Notes: generated by a model from the letters alone, not told the origin. 64,000 nucleotides of DNA from Faecalibacterium sp. HTF-F (GCF_023347535.1 NZ_CP094473.1:310001-374000), one strand, 5' to 3'. Shown: positions 37,263 to 46,061, numbered from the stretch's first letter. Numbers and translations: made by a program.

Positions 37263-38459
37263 TCAGCTGTTTTTCCGCTTCAGGATCTCGTCCAGAATGG
37301 CGTCGGCCACATCCGCCTTGCTCATCAGCGGAAGCTCCCGGGCACCGTCCGGGGTGATGAGGGTGACTACATTGGTGTCCACGCCAAAACCGGCACCGGC
37401 CACCTTGAGATTATTTGCCACCACCATATCCAGATTCTTTCGGGTGAGCTTTGCAGAGGAGTTTTCCACAAGGTCGCGGGTCTCCATGGAAAAACCACAC
37501 AGGAACTGGTGGGCCTTCCGGGGGCCGATGGTGCCCAGAATATCCGGCGTGCGTTCCAGAGGAATGGACATGTCGCCGTCTTTTTTCTTGATCTTGTCAT
37601 TTGCTACGGCAGCGGGGCGGTAGTCGGCTACGGCAGCGGCCATGATGAGAACATCTGTGTCCTCAAAGCGGCTGGTGACGGCCTCGTACATCTGCTGGGC
37701 GGTGGTCACGGGCACATCGGTGGTGAAGCGGACCGGCTGCAGAGCGGTCTCGCCGTGGATGAGGGTGACATCCGCGCCGCGCATGGCGGCAGCCCGGGCA
37801 AGGGCGTAGCCCATCTTACCGGTGGAGTGATTGGTCAGGTACCGCACCGGGTCCAGCGCTTCCTGCGTGGGGCCGGCGGTGACGGCAATGCGCAGACCGG
37901 CAAGGTCTTTGGGGCGGGCGATGGTGTGCAGGATGTATTCAAGCAGCACATCCTCCTTGGGCAGACGTCCGCTGCCCACATCCTTGCAGGCCAGCACGCC
38001 GCTCTCGGAGGGGATCACCGTAAAGCCGTACCGCTGCAGCGTGGCAAGGTTATCCTGCGTGATGGGGTTTTCCAGCATGCCGGTGTTCATGGCCGGAGAG
38101 ACCAGCTTGGGGCACTTTGCCGCCAGCACCACGGTGGTGAGCATGTCGTCGGCGATGCCGTGGGCCATTTTGGCGATGACGTTGGCGGTGGCCGGTGCTA
38201 CAAGGATCACATCTGCCTTTTTGGCCAGCGAGATGTGGGTGACTTCAAACTTGAAATCGCGGTCAAAGGTATCCACCATGCATTTGTGGCCGGTGAGTGT
38301 TTCAAAGGTGAGGGGAGTGATGAACTGGGTGGCGTTCCGGGTCATGATGACCTCCACATCGGCTCCCAGCTTGCGCAGTGCGCTGGCCACATTGGCCATT
38401 TTATAGGCGGCAATGCCGCCGCTTACGCCCAGAAGGACGCATTTTCCGTTCAGATCCAT
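37263..38459 (-). CDS. coaBC: Bifunctional phosphopantothenoylcysteine synthetase/decarboxylase
   Basis: 398 aa. The N-terminal FMN decarboxylase (CoaC) has GVSGGIAAYK, catalytic His75 (THISLAKKAD), PAMNTGML and Cys158 (LACKDVGSGR), the same numbering as E. coli Dfp. The C-terminal synthetase (CoaB) starts near 185 with ITAGPTQEALDPVRYLTN and has AAVADYRPA and the lysine-rich NDKIKKKDG. It makes 4'-phosphopantetheine. It is divergent from coaX, so steps 1-3 of CoA synthesis after pantothenate lie together. Confidence 0.96.
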   Translation of the reverse strand: MDLNGKCVLLGVSGGIAAYKMANVASALRKLGADVEVIMTRNATQFITPLTFETLTGHKCMVDTFDRDFKFEVTHISLAKKADVILVAPATANVIAKMAHGIADDMLTTVVLAAKCPKLVSPAMNTGMLENPITQDNLATLQRYGFTVIPSESGVLACKDVGSGRLPKEDVLLEYILHTIARPKDLAGLRIAVTAGPTQEALDPVRYLTNHSTGKMGYALARAAAMRGADVTLIHGETALQPVRFTTDVPVTTAQQMYEAVTSRFEDTDVLIMAAAVADYRPAAVANDKIKKKDGDMSIPLERTPDILGTIGPRKAHQFLCGFSMETRDLVENSSAKLTRKNLDMVVANNLKVAGAGFGVDTNVVTLITPDGARELPLMSKADVADAILDEILKRKNS

Positions 38460-38506
38460 TGGTCAAACCTCCTGCAAAAACGTACTGTTTCCACATTTCT
38501 TACCCT

Positions 38507-38535
38507 AGTATAATGCAAAAGTTCCGCCAGCACAA
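38507..38535 (-). promoter_or_regulatory. Promoter of coaBC
   Basis: Minus strand TTGTGC (38530-38535), 17 bp, TATACT (38507-38512). A plus-strand TATAAT overlaps the same site. Confidence 0.55.
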
Positions 38536-38618
38536 CAAAATCTTTGTACGGGCTTGTAACTGGGGGCAAAATGCGGTAAAATACAGCTTGACAAAGAATG
38601 GACAGACTGCGGTGAGGG

Positions 38619-38750
38619 GCAGGCCATCGGGGAGCTTTCTCCGCGAACAGCCCGGGACTCCAGTCCCGCCCTGCTGCCTGCGGCAGCAGGGTCCCACCCC
38701 CAGGACGTTCGCCGGAGAAACTCCCCGCCGTCCTGCCGGATACTGCCGCG
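38619..38750. repeat. Repeat with terminal inverted repeats and central hairpin, copy 1
   Basis: CGGGGAGCTTTCTCCGCGAA near the left end mirrors GTTCGCCGGAGAAACTCCCC at the right with few mismatches. The centre is CCCTGCTGCC-TGC-GGCAGCAGGG (38669-38691) followed by TCCCACCCC. A related copy lies at 61458-61590. The element fills most of the gap 38460-38771 between coaBC and coaX. Confidence 0.75.
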
Positions 38751-38771
38751 TTATAAAGGGAAAACAGAATT

Positions 38772-39668
38772 ATGATCTTAGCCATTGATATAGGCAACAC
38801 CACCGTCGCCCTTGGGGGCATTCGGGACGGACGTGTATGCTTTGTGGCGCGCATGGACACGGTGCGCACCCGCACGGCTGCAGAATATCGTGCCGAAATG
38901 GATAAAATTTTTGCGCATCGCCGCCACCCGGAACGGCCCATGCGGTTTGAGGGCGCTGTGCTCACCAGCGTGGTGCCCCAGATCACGGGGGCGCTGGCAG
39001 AGTGCGCCCGTCATTACACCGGCAGGAAGCCGGTCATCATATCACCGGAGATCCACACGGGCCTGACCATGGGGGTGGATGAACCCCATGCCGTGGGTAA
39101 GGACAGGTTGGTGGATGCGGCCTACGCGGCAGCAAATTTCCCGCTGCCGGTGGTCACGGTGGACCTTGGCACCGCCACGACCTTTAATGTGGTGGATGAA
39201 AACCGGGTATTCCGGGGCGGTGTCATCTGCCCGGGGCTTTCCACCGGGCTGCGGGCACTGGGCGACCGCTGTGCCCAGCTGCCGCAGGTGCATCTGGGCT
39301 CGCCCAGAAGTGCCATTGGCACCAACACCGAAAAATGCATGCTGTCCGGTTCCGTGATGGGCACCGCTGTGCTCATCGACGGCATGGTGCAGCGCATAGA
39401 GGAAGAGCTGGGCTGCCCGGCGACACTGGTGGTAACAGGAGGGCTGGCAAAATATGTGACGCCGCTGTGCCGCCATGCGCTGACCTACGACCCGGAGCTG
39501 CTGATGAAGGGTCTGGCCCTTTTGTACCAGCTCAACGCGCCGCAGCCGCCGCGTCACAGTGCGGGCGGCGGCAGGCATTATGCCAAGCAGAACCAGCACG
39601 GCCACGCGAAACAGCGCTCCTACAGCAAAAAGCGCACCCGCCGCGAGCCGGAAGCGCTGGCAGGCTGA
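38772..39668 (+). CDS. coaX: Type III pantothenate kinase with basic C-terminal tail
   Basis: 298 aa. First step of CoA synthesis. ASKHA-fold motifs: MILAIDIGNTTVALG (phosphate-binding Asp6), GKDRLVDAAYA (catalytic Asp111), VDLGTATTFNVVD. The fold ends near residue 256, the normal family length. The extra 42 residues are rich in His, Lys, Arg, Gln and Ser (RHSAGGGRHYAKQNQHGHAK). The tail has no known role and may bind nucleic acid or metal. The AAAGGG ribosome site is rather far from the ATG. A monovalent-cation-dependent, feedback-resistant enzyme is expected for this type. Confidence 0.94.
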   Translation: MILAIDIGNTTVALGGIRDGRVCFVARMDTVRTRTAAEYRAEMDKIFAHRRHPERPMRFEGAVLTSVVPQITGALAECARHYTGRKPVIISPEIHTGLTMGVDEPHAVGKDRLVDAAYAAANFPLPVVTVDLGTATTFNVVDENRVFRGGVICPGLSTGLRALGDRCAQLPQVHLGSPRSAIGTNTEKCMLSGSVMGTAVLIDGMVQRIEEELGCPATLVVTGGLAKYVTPLCRHALTYDPELLMKGLALLYQLNAPQPPRHSAGGGRHYAKQNQHGHAKQRSYSKKRTRREPEALAG

Positions 39669-39699
39669 TGCGGGACGATAGGATAGGGAGAAAAAACAG

Positions 39700-40680
39700 A
39701 TGAAATTAGGCATTCTTGGCACGGGAAAGATCGTGCGGGAATTTTTGCCCTGGCTGGTGGAGCACACGCCCTTTGCGGTGCAGGCCATCTGCAGCACCGA
39801 GCGCAGCGCCGAGCTGGCCCAAAGCCTTTGCGGCCAGTATGGCGTGCCGCAGCACACCACCAACTTTCTGGAGCTGCTGCAGTGGGTGGATGTGGTGTAC
39901 ATCGCAGTGCCGAACCTGCAGCATGTGCGCTACGCCCGCGTGGCGCTGGAGGCAGGCAAACACGTGATTGTGGAAAAACCGCTGGCCCCCTCGGCAGCAC
40001 AGACCGAAGAGCTGGTGGAGCTGGCGCGGCGCAAAAAGGTGTTTCTGTTCGAGGCTGTGACCACCCAGTATCTTGAAAATTACGCAAAGATCCGGGAGCT
40101 GCTGCCCCGCATCGGCACCGTAAAGCTGGTACAGTGCAATTTCAGCCAGTATTCCAGCCGGTACGATGCCTTCTGTGCAGGCGATGTGCAGCCTGCCTTT
40201 GACCCGGCCTGTGCCGGCGGTGCTCTGATGGATCTGGGCGTGTACAATGTGAGCTACATCGTGGGCCTGTTCGGCGAGCCGAATCAGGTAAAATATACCG
40301 CCAACATGGAGCGCGGCATCGACACCAGCGGCATCCTGACGATGGATTACAGCGGCTTCAAGGCTGTGAGCATCGCCGCCAAGGACTGCGCGGCCCCGGC
40401 CCGGTACATCATTCAGGGCACGAAGGGCTATATCCTGCAAAAATCCACCGCCAACTGCTGCGGCGGCGTCACCTTCCACCCCAACGAGGGCAAGGAGGAA
40501 CACTACAATTTGAACGGCGGCAGGCCCCGGCAGGCGGCAGAGTTTGAAGCTTTTGCCCGTGCGCTGGAAAACGGCGATCAGGAACTGTGCACCCGGATGC
40601 AGGATACCACCATCGCGGTCAGCCGTGTGCTGACGGTGGCCCGCCGCAGTGCGGGCATCCGCTTCCCGTGCGACCGCTGA
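39700..40680 (+). CDS. Gfo/Idh/MocA family oxidoreductase
   Basis: 326 aa. NAD(P)-binding Rossmann start KLGILGTGKIVREFLP, the EKPLAPS motif whose Lys helps in catalysis, and a C-terminal alpha/beta domain with GGALMDLGVYNVSY. It probably oxidises a sugar, inositol or sugar-derived alcohol. It lies 31 bp after coaX with an AGGGAG ribosome site, but no pathway link is evident. Confidence 0.9.
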   Translation: MKLGILGTGKIVREFLPWLVEHTPFAVQAICSTERSAELAQSLCGQYGVPQHTTNFLELLQWVDVVYIAVPNLQHVRYARVALEAGKHVIVEKPLAPSAAQTEELVELARRKKVFLFEAVTTQYLENYAKIRELLPRIGTVKLVQCNFSQYSSRYDAFCAGDVQPAFDPACAGGALMDLGVYNVSYIVGLFGEPNQVKYTANMERGIDTSGILTMDYSGFKAVSIAAKDCAAPARYIIQGTKGYILQKSTANCCGGVTFHPNEGKEEHYNLNGGRPRQAAEFEAFARALENGDQELCTRMQDTTIAVSRVLTVARRSAGIRFPCDR

Positions 40681-40827
40681 CCCTCAAAACAGCCATTTCC
40701 ATTGGAACACGCCCTGACAAAACGCGCTCCAATCTGTTTGAATATTTACCCAAAACCCGCATAGAGCGGGCAGGTTTGCGCCGTATCCGACGTATCGGGC
40801 GGAACGGCAGCAGGAGGAAAACTGAAT

Positions 40828-41421
40828 ATGAAAAATACGAAAACTCTTACCCGTGTGGCACTGCTGGTTGCCATTGAGCTGGTCATGAAGATGGTGGGTC
40901 TGGGCAGTGTGCCTGTGGGCCCGCTGTACATGAGCTTCCTGACCCTTCCCATCGCGGTGGGCGCCATCACCATGGGCCCGGCGGTGGGCGCGCTGCTGGG
41001 CGGCGTGTTCGGCGCAGTGAGCTTCTATGACGCCATCACCGGTGCTTCCGCCATGACCGGCGCACTGTTTCAGGTGAGCCCCGTTAACACCTTTATCCTG
41101 TGTGTGGGCATGCGCGTGCTGATGGGCCTGTGCTGCGGCCTGATCTTCAGCGGCCTGAAGCGCTTTGACAAGCCCGGCACCTGGAGCTACATCCTCAGCG
41201 CCATGAGCGCACCCTTCCTGAACACGGTGTTCTTTATGGGCTGGATCGTGCTGGCCTTCTATGGCTGCGACTACGTGCAGAACCTGGTGTCCGTCAAGGG
41301 CGCTGCGAACCCCTTTATGTTCGTGGTGCTGCTGGTCGGCGTGCAGGGCGTGGCCGAGTTCCTTGTCTCCGGCATTCTGGGCGGCATCGTAGCCCGTGCC
41401 GTGGCAAAGTTCGTAAAATAA
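40828..41421 (+). CDS. ECF transporter S component (vitamin uptake)
   Basis: 197 aa, with six hydrophobic segments and Gly/Ala-rich loops (GAITMGPAVGALLGGVFGAV). It fits the PF12822 type of substrate-binding S components, which need a shared EcfT/EcfA module encoded elsewhere. The neighbours coaX and coaBC suggest pantothenate (PanT-like) or folate as ligand; this is inference. The 147-bp leader has two GC hairpins but no riboswitch I can name. GGAGG precedes the ATG. Confidence 0.78.
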   Translation: MKNTKTLTRVALLVAIELVMKMVGLGSVPVGPLYMSFLTLPIAVGAITMGPAVGALLGGVFGAVSFYDAITGASAMTGALFQVSPVNTFILCVGMRVLMGLCCGLIFSGLKRFDKPGTWSYILSAMSAPFLNTVFFMGWIVLAFYGCDYVQNLVSVKGAANPFMFVVLLVGVQGVAEFLVSGILGGIVARAVAKFVK

Positions 41422-41470
41422 AAGATGTGCTGAATGTCAGGGCGGCGCATCCGTGTTATGAATAAAATCC

Positions 41471-41505
41471 AAAGCTCCTCCGGCGGCTGCCGGGGGAGCT
41501 TTTTG
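41471..41505 (+). terminator. Terminator of the ECF gene
   Basis: A 14-bp stem (41471-41484 with 41489-41502, one G-U) and TTTTT. Confidence 0.85.
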
Positions 41506-41570
41506 CTGGGAACGCTCCGCTCGCTCTGCTTCAAAAAGGGGGCTTGACCTTGCGAGAACCGGCACATGTT

Positions 41571-41697
41571 GTTCACCGCCCAAGCCCCTTCCTGTGAAAA
41601 TGGGTTTCAGGAAAGTCCGCAGACTTTCCTGAAACCCGAAATTTAGAATCTTTTTTCCGCTGAAGATGCGCAGAGCAGCGCGGAGCGCATTCAAAAT
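41571..41697 (-). repeat. Hairpin repeat with TGCG loop, copy (d)
   Basis: Read on the minus strand: TTTTGAATGCG..GCTGCTCTG, TTCAGCGGAAAAAAG, AT-rich, a perfect 16-bp stem (41602-41617 with 41622-41637, loop TGCG), then ATTTTCACAGGAAGGGGCTTGGGCGG. Same plan as copy (a), with a new stem sequence. Unlike the other three it does not follow a stop codon in its own orientation. With the terminator at 41471 it fills the gap before dpaA. Confidence 0.8.
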
Positions 41698-41764
41698 CGT
41701 CCCTCTCACGTATTTCCATCTTCCTGCATAGGATGGCGCACAGCGGAAAAGGGGAGGGAACGGC

Positions 41765-42556
41765 ATGGAGACAAAGCAGTTTGCGATCGTGGGCACCGAT
41801 GCCCGGCAGGCGGCGGCAGGCCGGGCACTGGAACGGGCGGGCTGTGCGGTGAGCGGGGCCGAACAGGTGGCGCGGGCAGACTGCATCCTGCTGCCGCTCC
41901 CGCTGGACGAGAGCCGCACCCCGCTGGCAGAGCTGCTGCGTGCCGCAAAGCCCGGCGCGGTGGCGCTGGGCGGCAGGCTCTCGGCGCAGGCAAAGACCAT
42001 CGCGCAGGAAGCGGGCGTGGAGCTGGTGGATTACTACGCGCGGCCGGAGCTGGCCATCTACAATGCCATCCCCACGGCGGAAGGGTGCATCGGCATCCTG
42101 CTGCGGGAGAGCACCCGCACCCTGTGGGGCGCAAACATCCTGCTGCTGGGCTTTGGCCCGGTGGGGCAGGCGCTGGGGGCACGGCTGGCAGCGCTGGGAG
42201 CAGATGTGACCGTCTGTGCCCGGCGTCCGGAACAGCGGGCTCTGGCCGAGAGCCTTGGCCTGCGCGGCGCGGAGCTGGCCCGGCTGGGCACTCTGGCTCC
42301 GGCCTTTGACCGGGTGGTGAACACGATCCCTGCACCGGTGCTGACAGAGCCGGTGCTGACGGCCCTGCGGCCCGGAAGCCTGATCGTGGATCTGGCCTCG
42401 AAGCCCGGCGGAACGGACTTTGCGGCAGCGCAGCGGCTGGGCCTCCGTGCCATCCATGCACTGAGCCTGCCGGCGGTCTGCGCACCGGAAACAGCGGGCG
42501 AAGCGGTGGCACGCACGGTGCTGGCCATTTTGCGGGAGCGGGAGGAATGCACATGA
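41765..42556 (+). CDS. dpaA: Dipicolinate synthase subunit A
   Basis: 263 aa. With DpaB it oxidises the lysine-pathway intermediate to dipicolinic acid, the calcium chelator of bacterial spores. Shows KQFAIVGTDARQAAAGRALE at the start, YNAIPTAEGCIGILL, a second Rossmann loop NILLLGFGPVGQALGARLAA and LIVDLASKPGGTDFAAA. These are the SpoVFA pattern. It overlaps dpaB by 4 bp (ATGA). The ribosome site is GGGAGG. Members of this genus are described as non-sporulating, so its retention is notable. Confidence 0.88.
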   Translation: METKQFAIVGTDARQAAAGRALERAGCAVSGAEQVARADCILLPLPLDESRTPLAELLRAAKPGAVALGGRLSAQAKTIAQEAGVELVDYYARPELAIYNAIPTAEGCIGILLRESTRTLWGANILLLGFGPVGQALGARLAALGADVTVCARRPEQRALAESLGLRGAELARLGTLAPAFDRVVNTIPAPVLTEPVLTALRPGSLIVDLASKPGGTDFAAAQRLGLRAIHALSLPAVCAPETAGEAVARTVLAILREREECT

Positions 42557-43143
42557 CCACACAGAAAAGGGGAAGCGCCGCATTTGCAGTGTGCGGCAGC
42601 TTCTGCACGCTGGAAACGGCATTGGAAGCAGCGCGGATGCTGACGCTGCAGGGCTGGGATCTGCTGCCCATCATGAGTTTTGCGGCCGGGCAGGACACCC
42701 GCTTTGGCACCGGAACATTCTGGAAGGAACGGCTGGAGACCCTTACCGGGCACCCGGTGCTGGATACCCTGCAGGCCGTGGAACCGCTGGGCCCCAGACA
42801 GATGGCACAGGCGCTGGTCATTGCGCCCTGCACCGGGGCTACGCTGGCAAGGCTGGCAGCGGGCCTTTCCGATACGCCGGTGACGCTGGCGGCAAAGAGC
42901 CTGCTGCGAGTGGGGTGCCCGGTGCTGGTGGGCATTTCCACCAACGATGGGCTGGGGGCGTCGGGGGAGAACATCGCCCGGCTTTTCCAGCGCAAGCATT
43001 ACTATTTTGTGCCCTACGGGCAGGATGACCCTATTGCCAAGCCCAGCAGCCTGAAGGCGGACTTTGCCCGTCTGCCCGCTGCACTGGACGCTGCGCTGGC
43101 CGGGCGGCAGCTGCAGCCTGTTCTGCTGCAAAACAACGTCTGA
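42553..43143 (+). CDS. dpaB: Dipicolinate synthase subunit B (flavoprotein)
   Basis: 196 aa. Flavoprotein of the HFCD fold: FAVCGSFCTLETALEAARML, LVIAPCTGATLARLAAG, VTLAAKSLLRVGCPVLVGIS and FVPYGQDDPIAKPSSLKAD match SpoVFB. Start at 42553 within the dpaA stop, with GGAGGA 6 bp upstream; ATG at 42547 is too close to that site. The pair has no other sporulation gene beside it in the window. A DD-carboxypeptidase follows under its own weak promoter (TTTTCA at 43149, TATACT at 43172). Confidence 0.88.
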   Translation: MTTQKRGSAAFAVCGSFCTLETALEAARMLTLQGWDLLPIMSFAAGQDTRFGTGTFWKERLETLTGHPVLDTLQAVEPLGPRQMAQALVIAPCTGATLARLAAGLSDTPVTLAAKSLLRVGCPVLVGISTNDGLGASGENIARLFQRKHYYFVPYGQDDPIAKPSSLKADFARLPAALDAALAGRQLQPVLLQNNV

Positions 43144-43239
43144 ATGGCTTTTCAGCCGGGACAAAATGTGGTATACTGAATTTGATGCTTTGCCGGTGCG
43201 GTACGGCCGAGCAGAATAAGCTTCGATGGAGAAAACCAG

Positions 43240-44553
43240 ATGAAAAAACTGACCGCAGCGCTGTGTGCTGTGCTGCTTGTGTTCTGTATGTTCGTGCCGG
43301 GGGCTGCGGCGGCTGGCCCTGCCCTTGGTGCCACCCGCGCTTACTGCATCATCGATGCAGACACCGGCCTTGTGCTGGCACAGCAGAATATGAACGAAGA
43401 GCTGCACCCGGCGTCCATCACCAAGGTGATGACGCTGGGTCTTGCCTGTGAAAAGGCGCAGGGAAACTGGGAGGATACAAAGCTGACCGTGAGCCACGAG
43501 GATGTGTACTCGCTGGCAGGCACCGATTCCAGCCACATCGCCCTGCTTGAGGGCGAAGAAGTCCCCCTGACGGATGCGCTGTATGCCACCCAGATGGCCA
43601 GCGCCAACGACGGCGCCAACCTGCTGGCCGAATATTTCGGCGGCGGCACCATCGCGGACGGCGTGGAGAAGATGAACGCAAAGGTGAAGGAACTGGGCCT
43701 TGCGCACACCCACTTTTCCAACCCCCACGGCATCAGCGACGAGGACCACTACACCAGCTGCTACGACATGGCGCAGATCCTGCGCTGGGCACTGGAGCAG
43801 CCGGGCTTTGAGCAGGTGTTCACCCGCAATGAGATGTACACCATGGACCCCACCAACATCCAACCCGTGACCCGCTACTTTTCCCAGCAGGACAAGCTGC
43901 GCATCGGCTCCAGCCGGTACCATATCACGTCGGTCAAGGGCTCCAAGCTCGGCTATACCAACACGGCCCGCTACAGCTACGCCTGTCTGGCGGAGCAAAA
44001 CGGCGTCCGGCTCATCTGCGTGACCATGCAGAGCGAGCTGAGCACCGATAAATACAACGATGTCCGCACCCTGCTGGACTATGCCTTCAGCACCTTTACC
44101 GGCTACACCGACCTGCCCGCCCGGGGCGTGACCGCGCAGCTGCCGGTGATGGGCGGCGGCGGGAGCCTTGGCACCGTGACCGTCTCCGACCCCGGCGTGC
44201 GGCTGCTTCTGGCCGACGGCCTGACCGCGGAGGATGTGGACGTGGCGCTGGAGCTGCCGGAGACCTATCTGCTGGGCACCGAGCCGGAGGTGTACGCAGT
44301 GTACACCGTCAAGGACGGCACAAAGCAGGAAAAGACCAGCGTCCGGGTGGAAGCCGAAGTGACCGGCCTTGCTCAGCTGCTGGACGGCAGCACCGGCGTA
44401 GAGCTGGAAGCGGCAAAAGCGGTAAAGCCCAAAAGCCGGGTGCTGTGGCTGCTGGGCATTTCGCTGGGGTCCACGGCGGCGGCAGCGGCAGTGACCATTG
44501 TGGTGGTGCGGCTGCTGGCAAAGCGGAAAAAGCGCCGTGCCGGCCGCCGGTGA
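43240..44553 (+). CDS. dacF: D-alanyl-D-alanine carboxypeptidase (PBP5/DacF type)
   Basis: 437 aa. Signal peptide to about residue 25 (AAAAG). Ser59-x-x-Lys62 (HPASITKVM) holds the acylated serine, Ser121-Ala-Asn123 (MASANDGANL) the second motif. The third motif is Lys236-Leu-Gly (KGSKLGYTNTARY), where the family has Lys-Thr-Gly. The C-terminal beta domain follows, with a final membrane anchor (LLGISLGSTAAAAAVTIVVV) and basic tail. It trims the last D-Ala from peptidoglycan stems outside the membrane. Loss of the Thr may weaken or alter activity. Confidence 0.9.
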   Translation: MKKLTAALCAVLLVFCMFVPGAAAAGPALGATRAYCIIDADTGLVLAQQNMNEELHPASITKVMTLGLACEKAQGNWEDTKLTVSHEDVYSLAGTDSSHIALLEGEEVPLTDALYATQMASANDGANLLAEYFGGGTIADGVEKMNAKVKELGLAHTHFSNPHGISDEDHYTSCYDMAQILRWALEQPGFEQVFTRNEMYTMDPTNIQPVTRYFSQQDKLRIGSSRYHITSVKGSKLGYTNTARYSYACLAEQNGVRLICVTMQSELSTDKYNDVRTLLDYAFSTFTGYTDLPARGVTAQLPVMGGGGSLGTVTVSDPGVRLLLADGLTAEDVDVALELPETYLLGTEPEVYAVYTVKDGTKQEKTSVRVEAEVTGLAQLLDGSTGVELEAAKAVKPKSRVLWLLGISLGSTAAAAAVTIVVVRLLAKRKKRRAGRR

Positions 44554-44678
44554 TCATGCGCAAAAGCCTGCACAGGAGCAGACTTTTCCAGATAAAATGA
44601 GAAGCGGCTTTTATGCGGACGAACACCGCGAAAAAGACCGCTTCCAAAATCGCTTTACAAAAAGAGAGGTACAAAATT

Positions 44679-45245
44679 ATGGGCAAGTTTACGTTTACTC
44701 AGACCGAGATCCCCGGTGTTGTGGTCATTGAGCCGCAGGTGTTCGGCGACGACCGCGGTTACTTTATGGAGACCTACCAGAAGGATCAGTTTGCCGAAGC
44801 CGGCATCGAGAAGGAGTTCGTACAGGACAACCAGAGCCGCTCCACCCGCGGTGTGCTGCGCGGCCTGCACTTCCAGAAGAACCACACGCAGGGCAAGCTG
44901 GTGCGCGTGACCAAGGGCGAGGTGTTCGATGTGGCCGTGGACTGCCGCCCCCACAGCGCCACCTTCGGCAAGTGGGTGGGCGTCACCCTGTCCGAGGAGA
45001 ACAAGAAGATGTTCTATATCCCGGAGGGCTTTGCACACGGTTTTCTGGTGCTGAGCGATGTGGCAGAGTTCTGCTACAAGTGCACCGATGTCTACGACCC
45101 CACCAGCGAGGGCGGCATCCCCTACGATGACCCCACCGTGAACGTGCAGTGGCCGGACTGCGGCTGTGAGCACAAGACCAGCGCAAAGGATAAGCTGCAC
45201 GAGCCCTTTGCTGCACAGAAGTTTGAATATTTTGAAAAGTGGTGA
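44679..45245 (+). CDS. rfbC: dTDP-4-dehydrorhamnose 3,5-epimerase
   Basis: 188 aa, cupin fold. Third step of dTDP-L-rhamnose synthesis. GVLRGLHFQKNHTQGKLVRV carries the catalytic His of the LRGLHFQ motif; GVFDVAVD-like EVFDVAVDCR and PEGFAHGFLVLSD complete the active site. The other rhamnose genes (rfbA, B, D) are outside the window. The permease starts 6 bp later, so it heads the polysaccharide operon. The ribosome site is GAGAGG. Confidence 0.95.
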   Translation: MGKFTFTQTEIPGVVVIEPQVFGDDRGYFMETYQKDQFAEAGIEKEFVQDNQSRSTRGVLRGLHFQKNHTQGKLVRVTKGEVFDVAVDCRPHSATFGKWVGVTLSEENKKMFYIPEGFAHGFLVLSDVAEFCYKCTDVYDPTSEGGIPYDDPTVNVQWPDCGCEHKTSAKDKLHEPFAAQKFEYFEKW

Positions 45246-45251
45246 TCGCCT

Positions 45252-46061
45252 GTGGCAAAATTCAAAGCAATGTGGAACGGCTTCTGGTGCTACCGCTATC
45301 TGCTGTGGAACCTTGTGAGCCGTGACTTCAAGCTCAAATACCGCCGCAGCGTGCTGGGTGTGGTGTGGAGCGTTCTGAACCCGCTGCTCATGTGCCTTGT
45401 GTACTGGGCCGTGTTCAGCAGTCTGATGGACATGCGGGGCAGCGGCATCGACAACTTTGCCGTGTTCCTGATGTGCGGCCAGCTGCTGTTCAACTTCTTC
45501 AACGAGGCCACCTCCACCGGCATGAGCAGTGTGCTGGGCGCAGCGCCCCTGCTCAAAAAGGTGTATATCCCCAAGTATATCTTCCCGCTGGAAAAGTGCT
45601 GCTTTGCCATGGTGAACTGCGTGTTCAGCTTTGTGGCGCTGCTGCTGGTGATGATCTTCACCGGTGCACCCTTCCACCTGACCCTCATCGAGGCGGTCTA
45701 CCCGCTGGTGACGCTGTTCTTCTTCAGTCTGGGCGTGGGCCTGCTTCTGGCAGCGGCTACCGTGTTCTTCCGGGATATCATGCACATCTGGAGCGTGTTC
45801 ATCACCGCATTGCTGTATTTTTCCGCCATCTTCTACGACCCCACCCAGATGACCTTTTCCATCGGCGGGTTCAACATGCAGCAGATCATCAAGCTGAACC
45901 CCATGTACTGGTACATCACAGGCTTCCGCCGTACCGTGATGTGGGGCATCCCGCTGGATTTCAACATGTTCGCGGTGTGCGGCTGCTGCGCCGTGCTCTC
46001 CATGCTGGTGGGCGTGTGGGTGTTCCGCAAAACGCAGGACCGCTTTGTGCTGCATATTTAA
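45252..46061 (+). CDS. Polysaccharide ABC exporter permease (Wzm/TagG type)
   Basis: 269 aa, six membrane helices of the ABC-2 class. RDFKLKYRRSVLGVVWSVLNPL at the N-terminus and the KLNPMYWYITGFRR loop near the C-terminus are typical of O-antigen and teichoic-acid exporters. GTG start at 45252. It works with the ATPase encoded next. Confidence 0.92.
   Translation: MAKFKAMWNGFWCYRYLLWNLVSRDFKLKYRRSVLGVVWSVLNPLLMCLVYWAVFSSLMDMRGSGIDNFAVFLMCGQLLFNFFNEATSTGMSSVLGAAPLLKKVYIPKYIFPLEKCCFAMVNCVFSFVALLLVMIFTGAPFHLTLIEAVYPLVTLFFFSLGVGLLLAAATVFFRDIMHIWSVFITALLYFSAIFYDPTQMTFSIGGFNMQQIIKLNPMYWYITGFRRTVMWGIPLDFNMFAVCGCCAVLSMLVGVWVFRKTQDRFVLHI

Noticed and set aside
40681..40827. Possible riboswitch before the ECF S component
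   Set aside because: Two hairpins are present, but I could not match TPP, THF, FMN, cobalamin or preQ1 consensus features.
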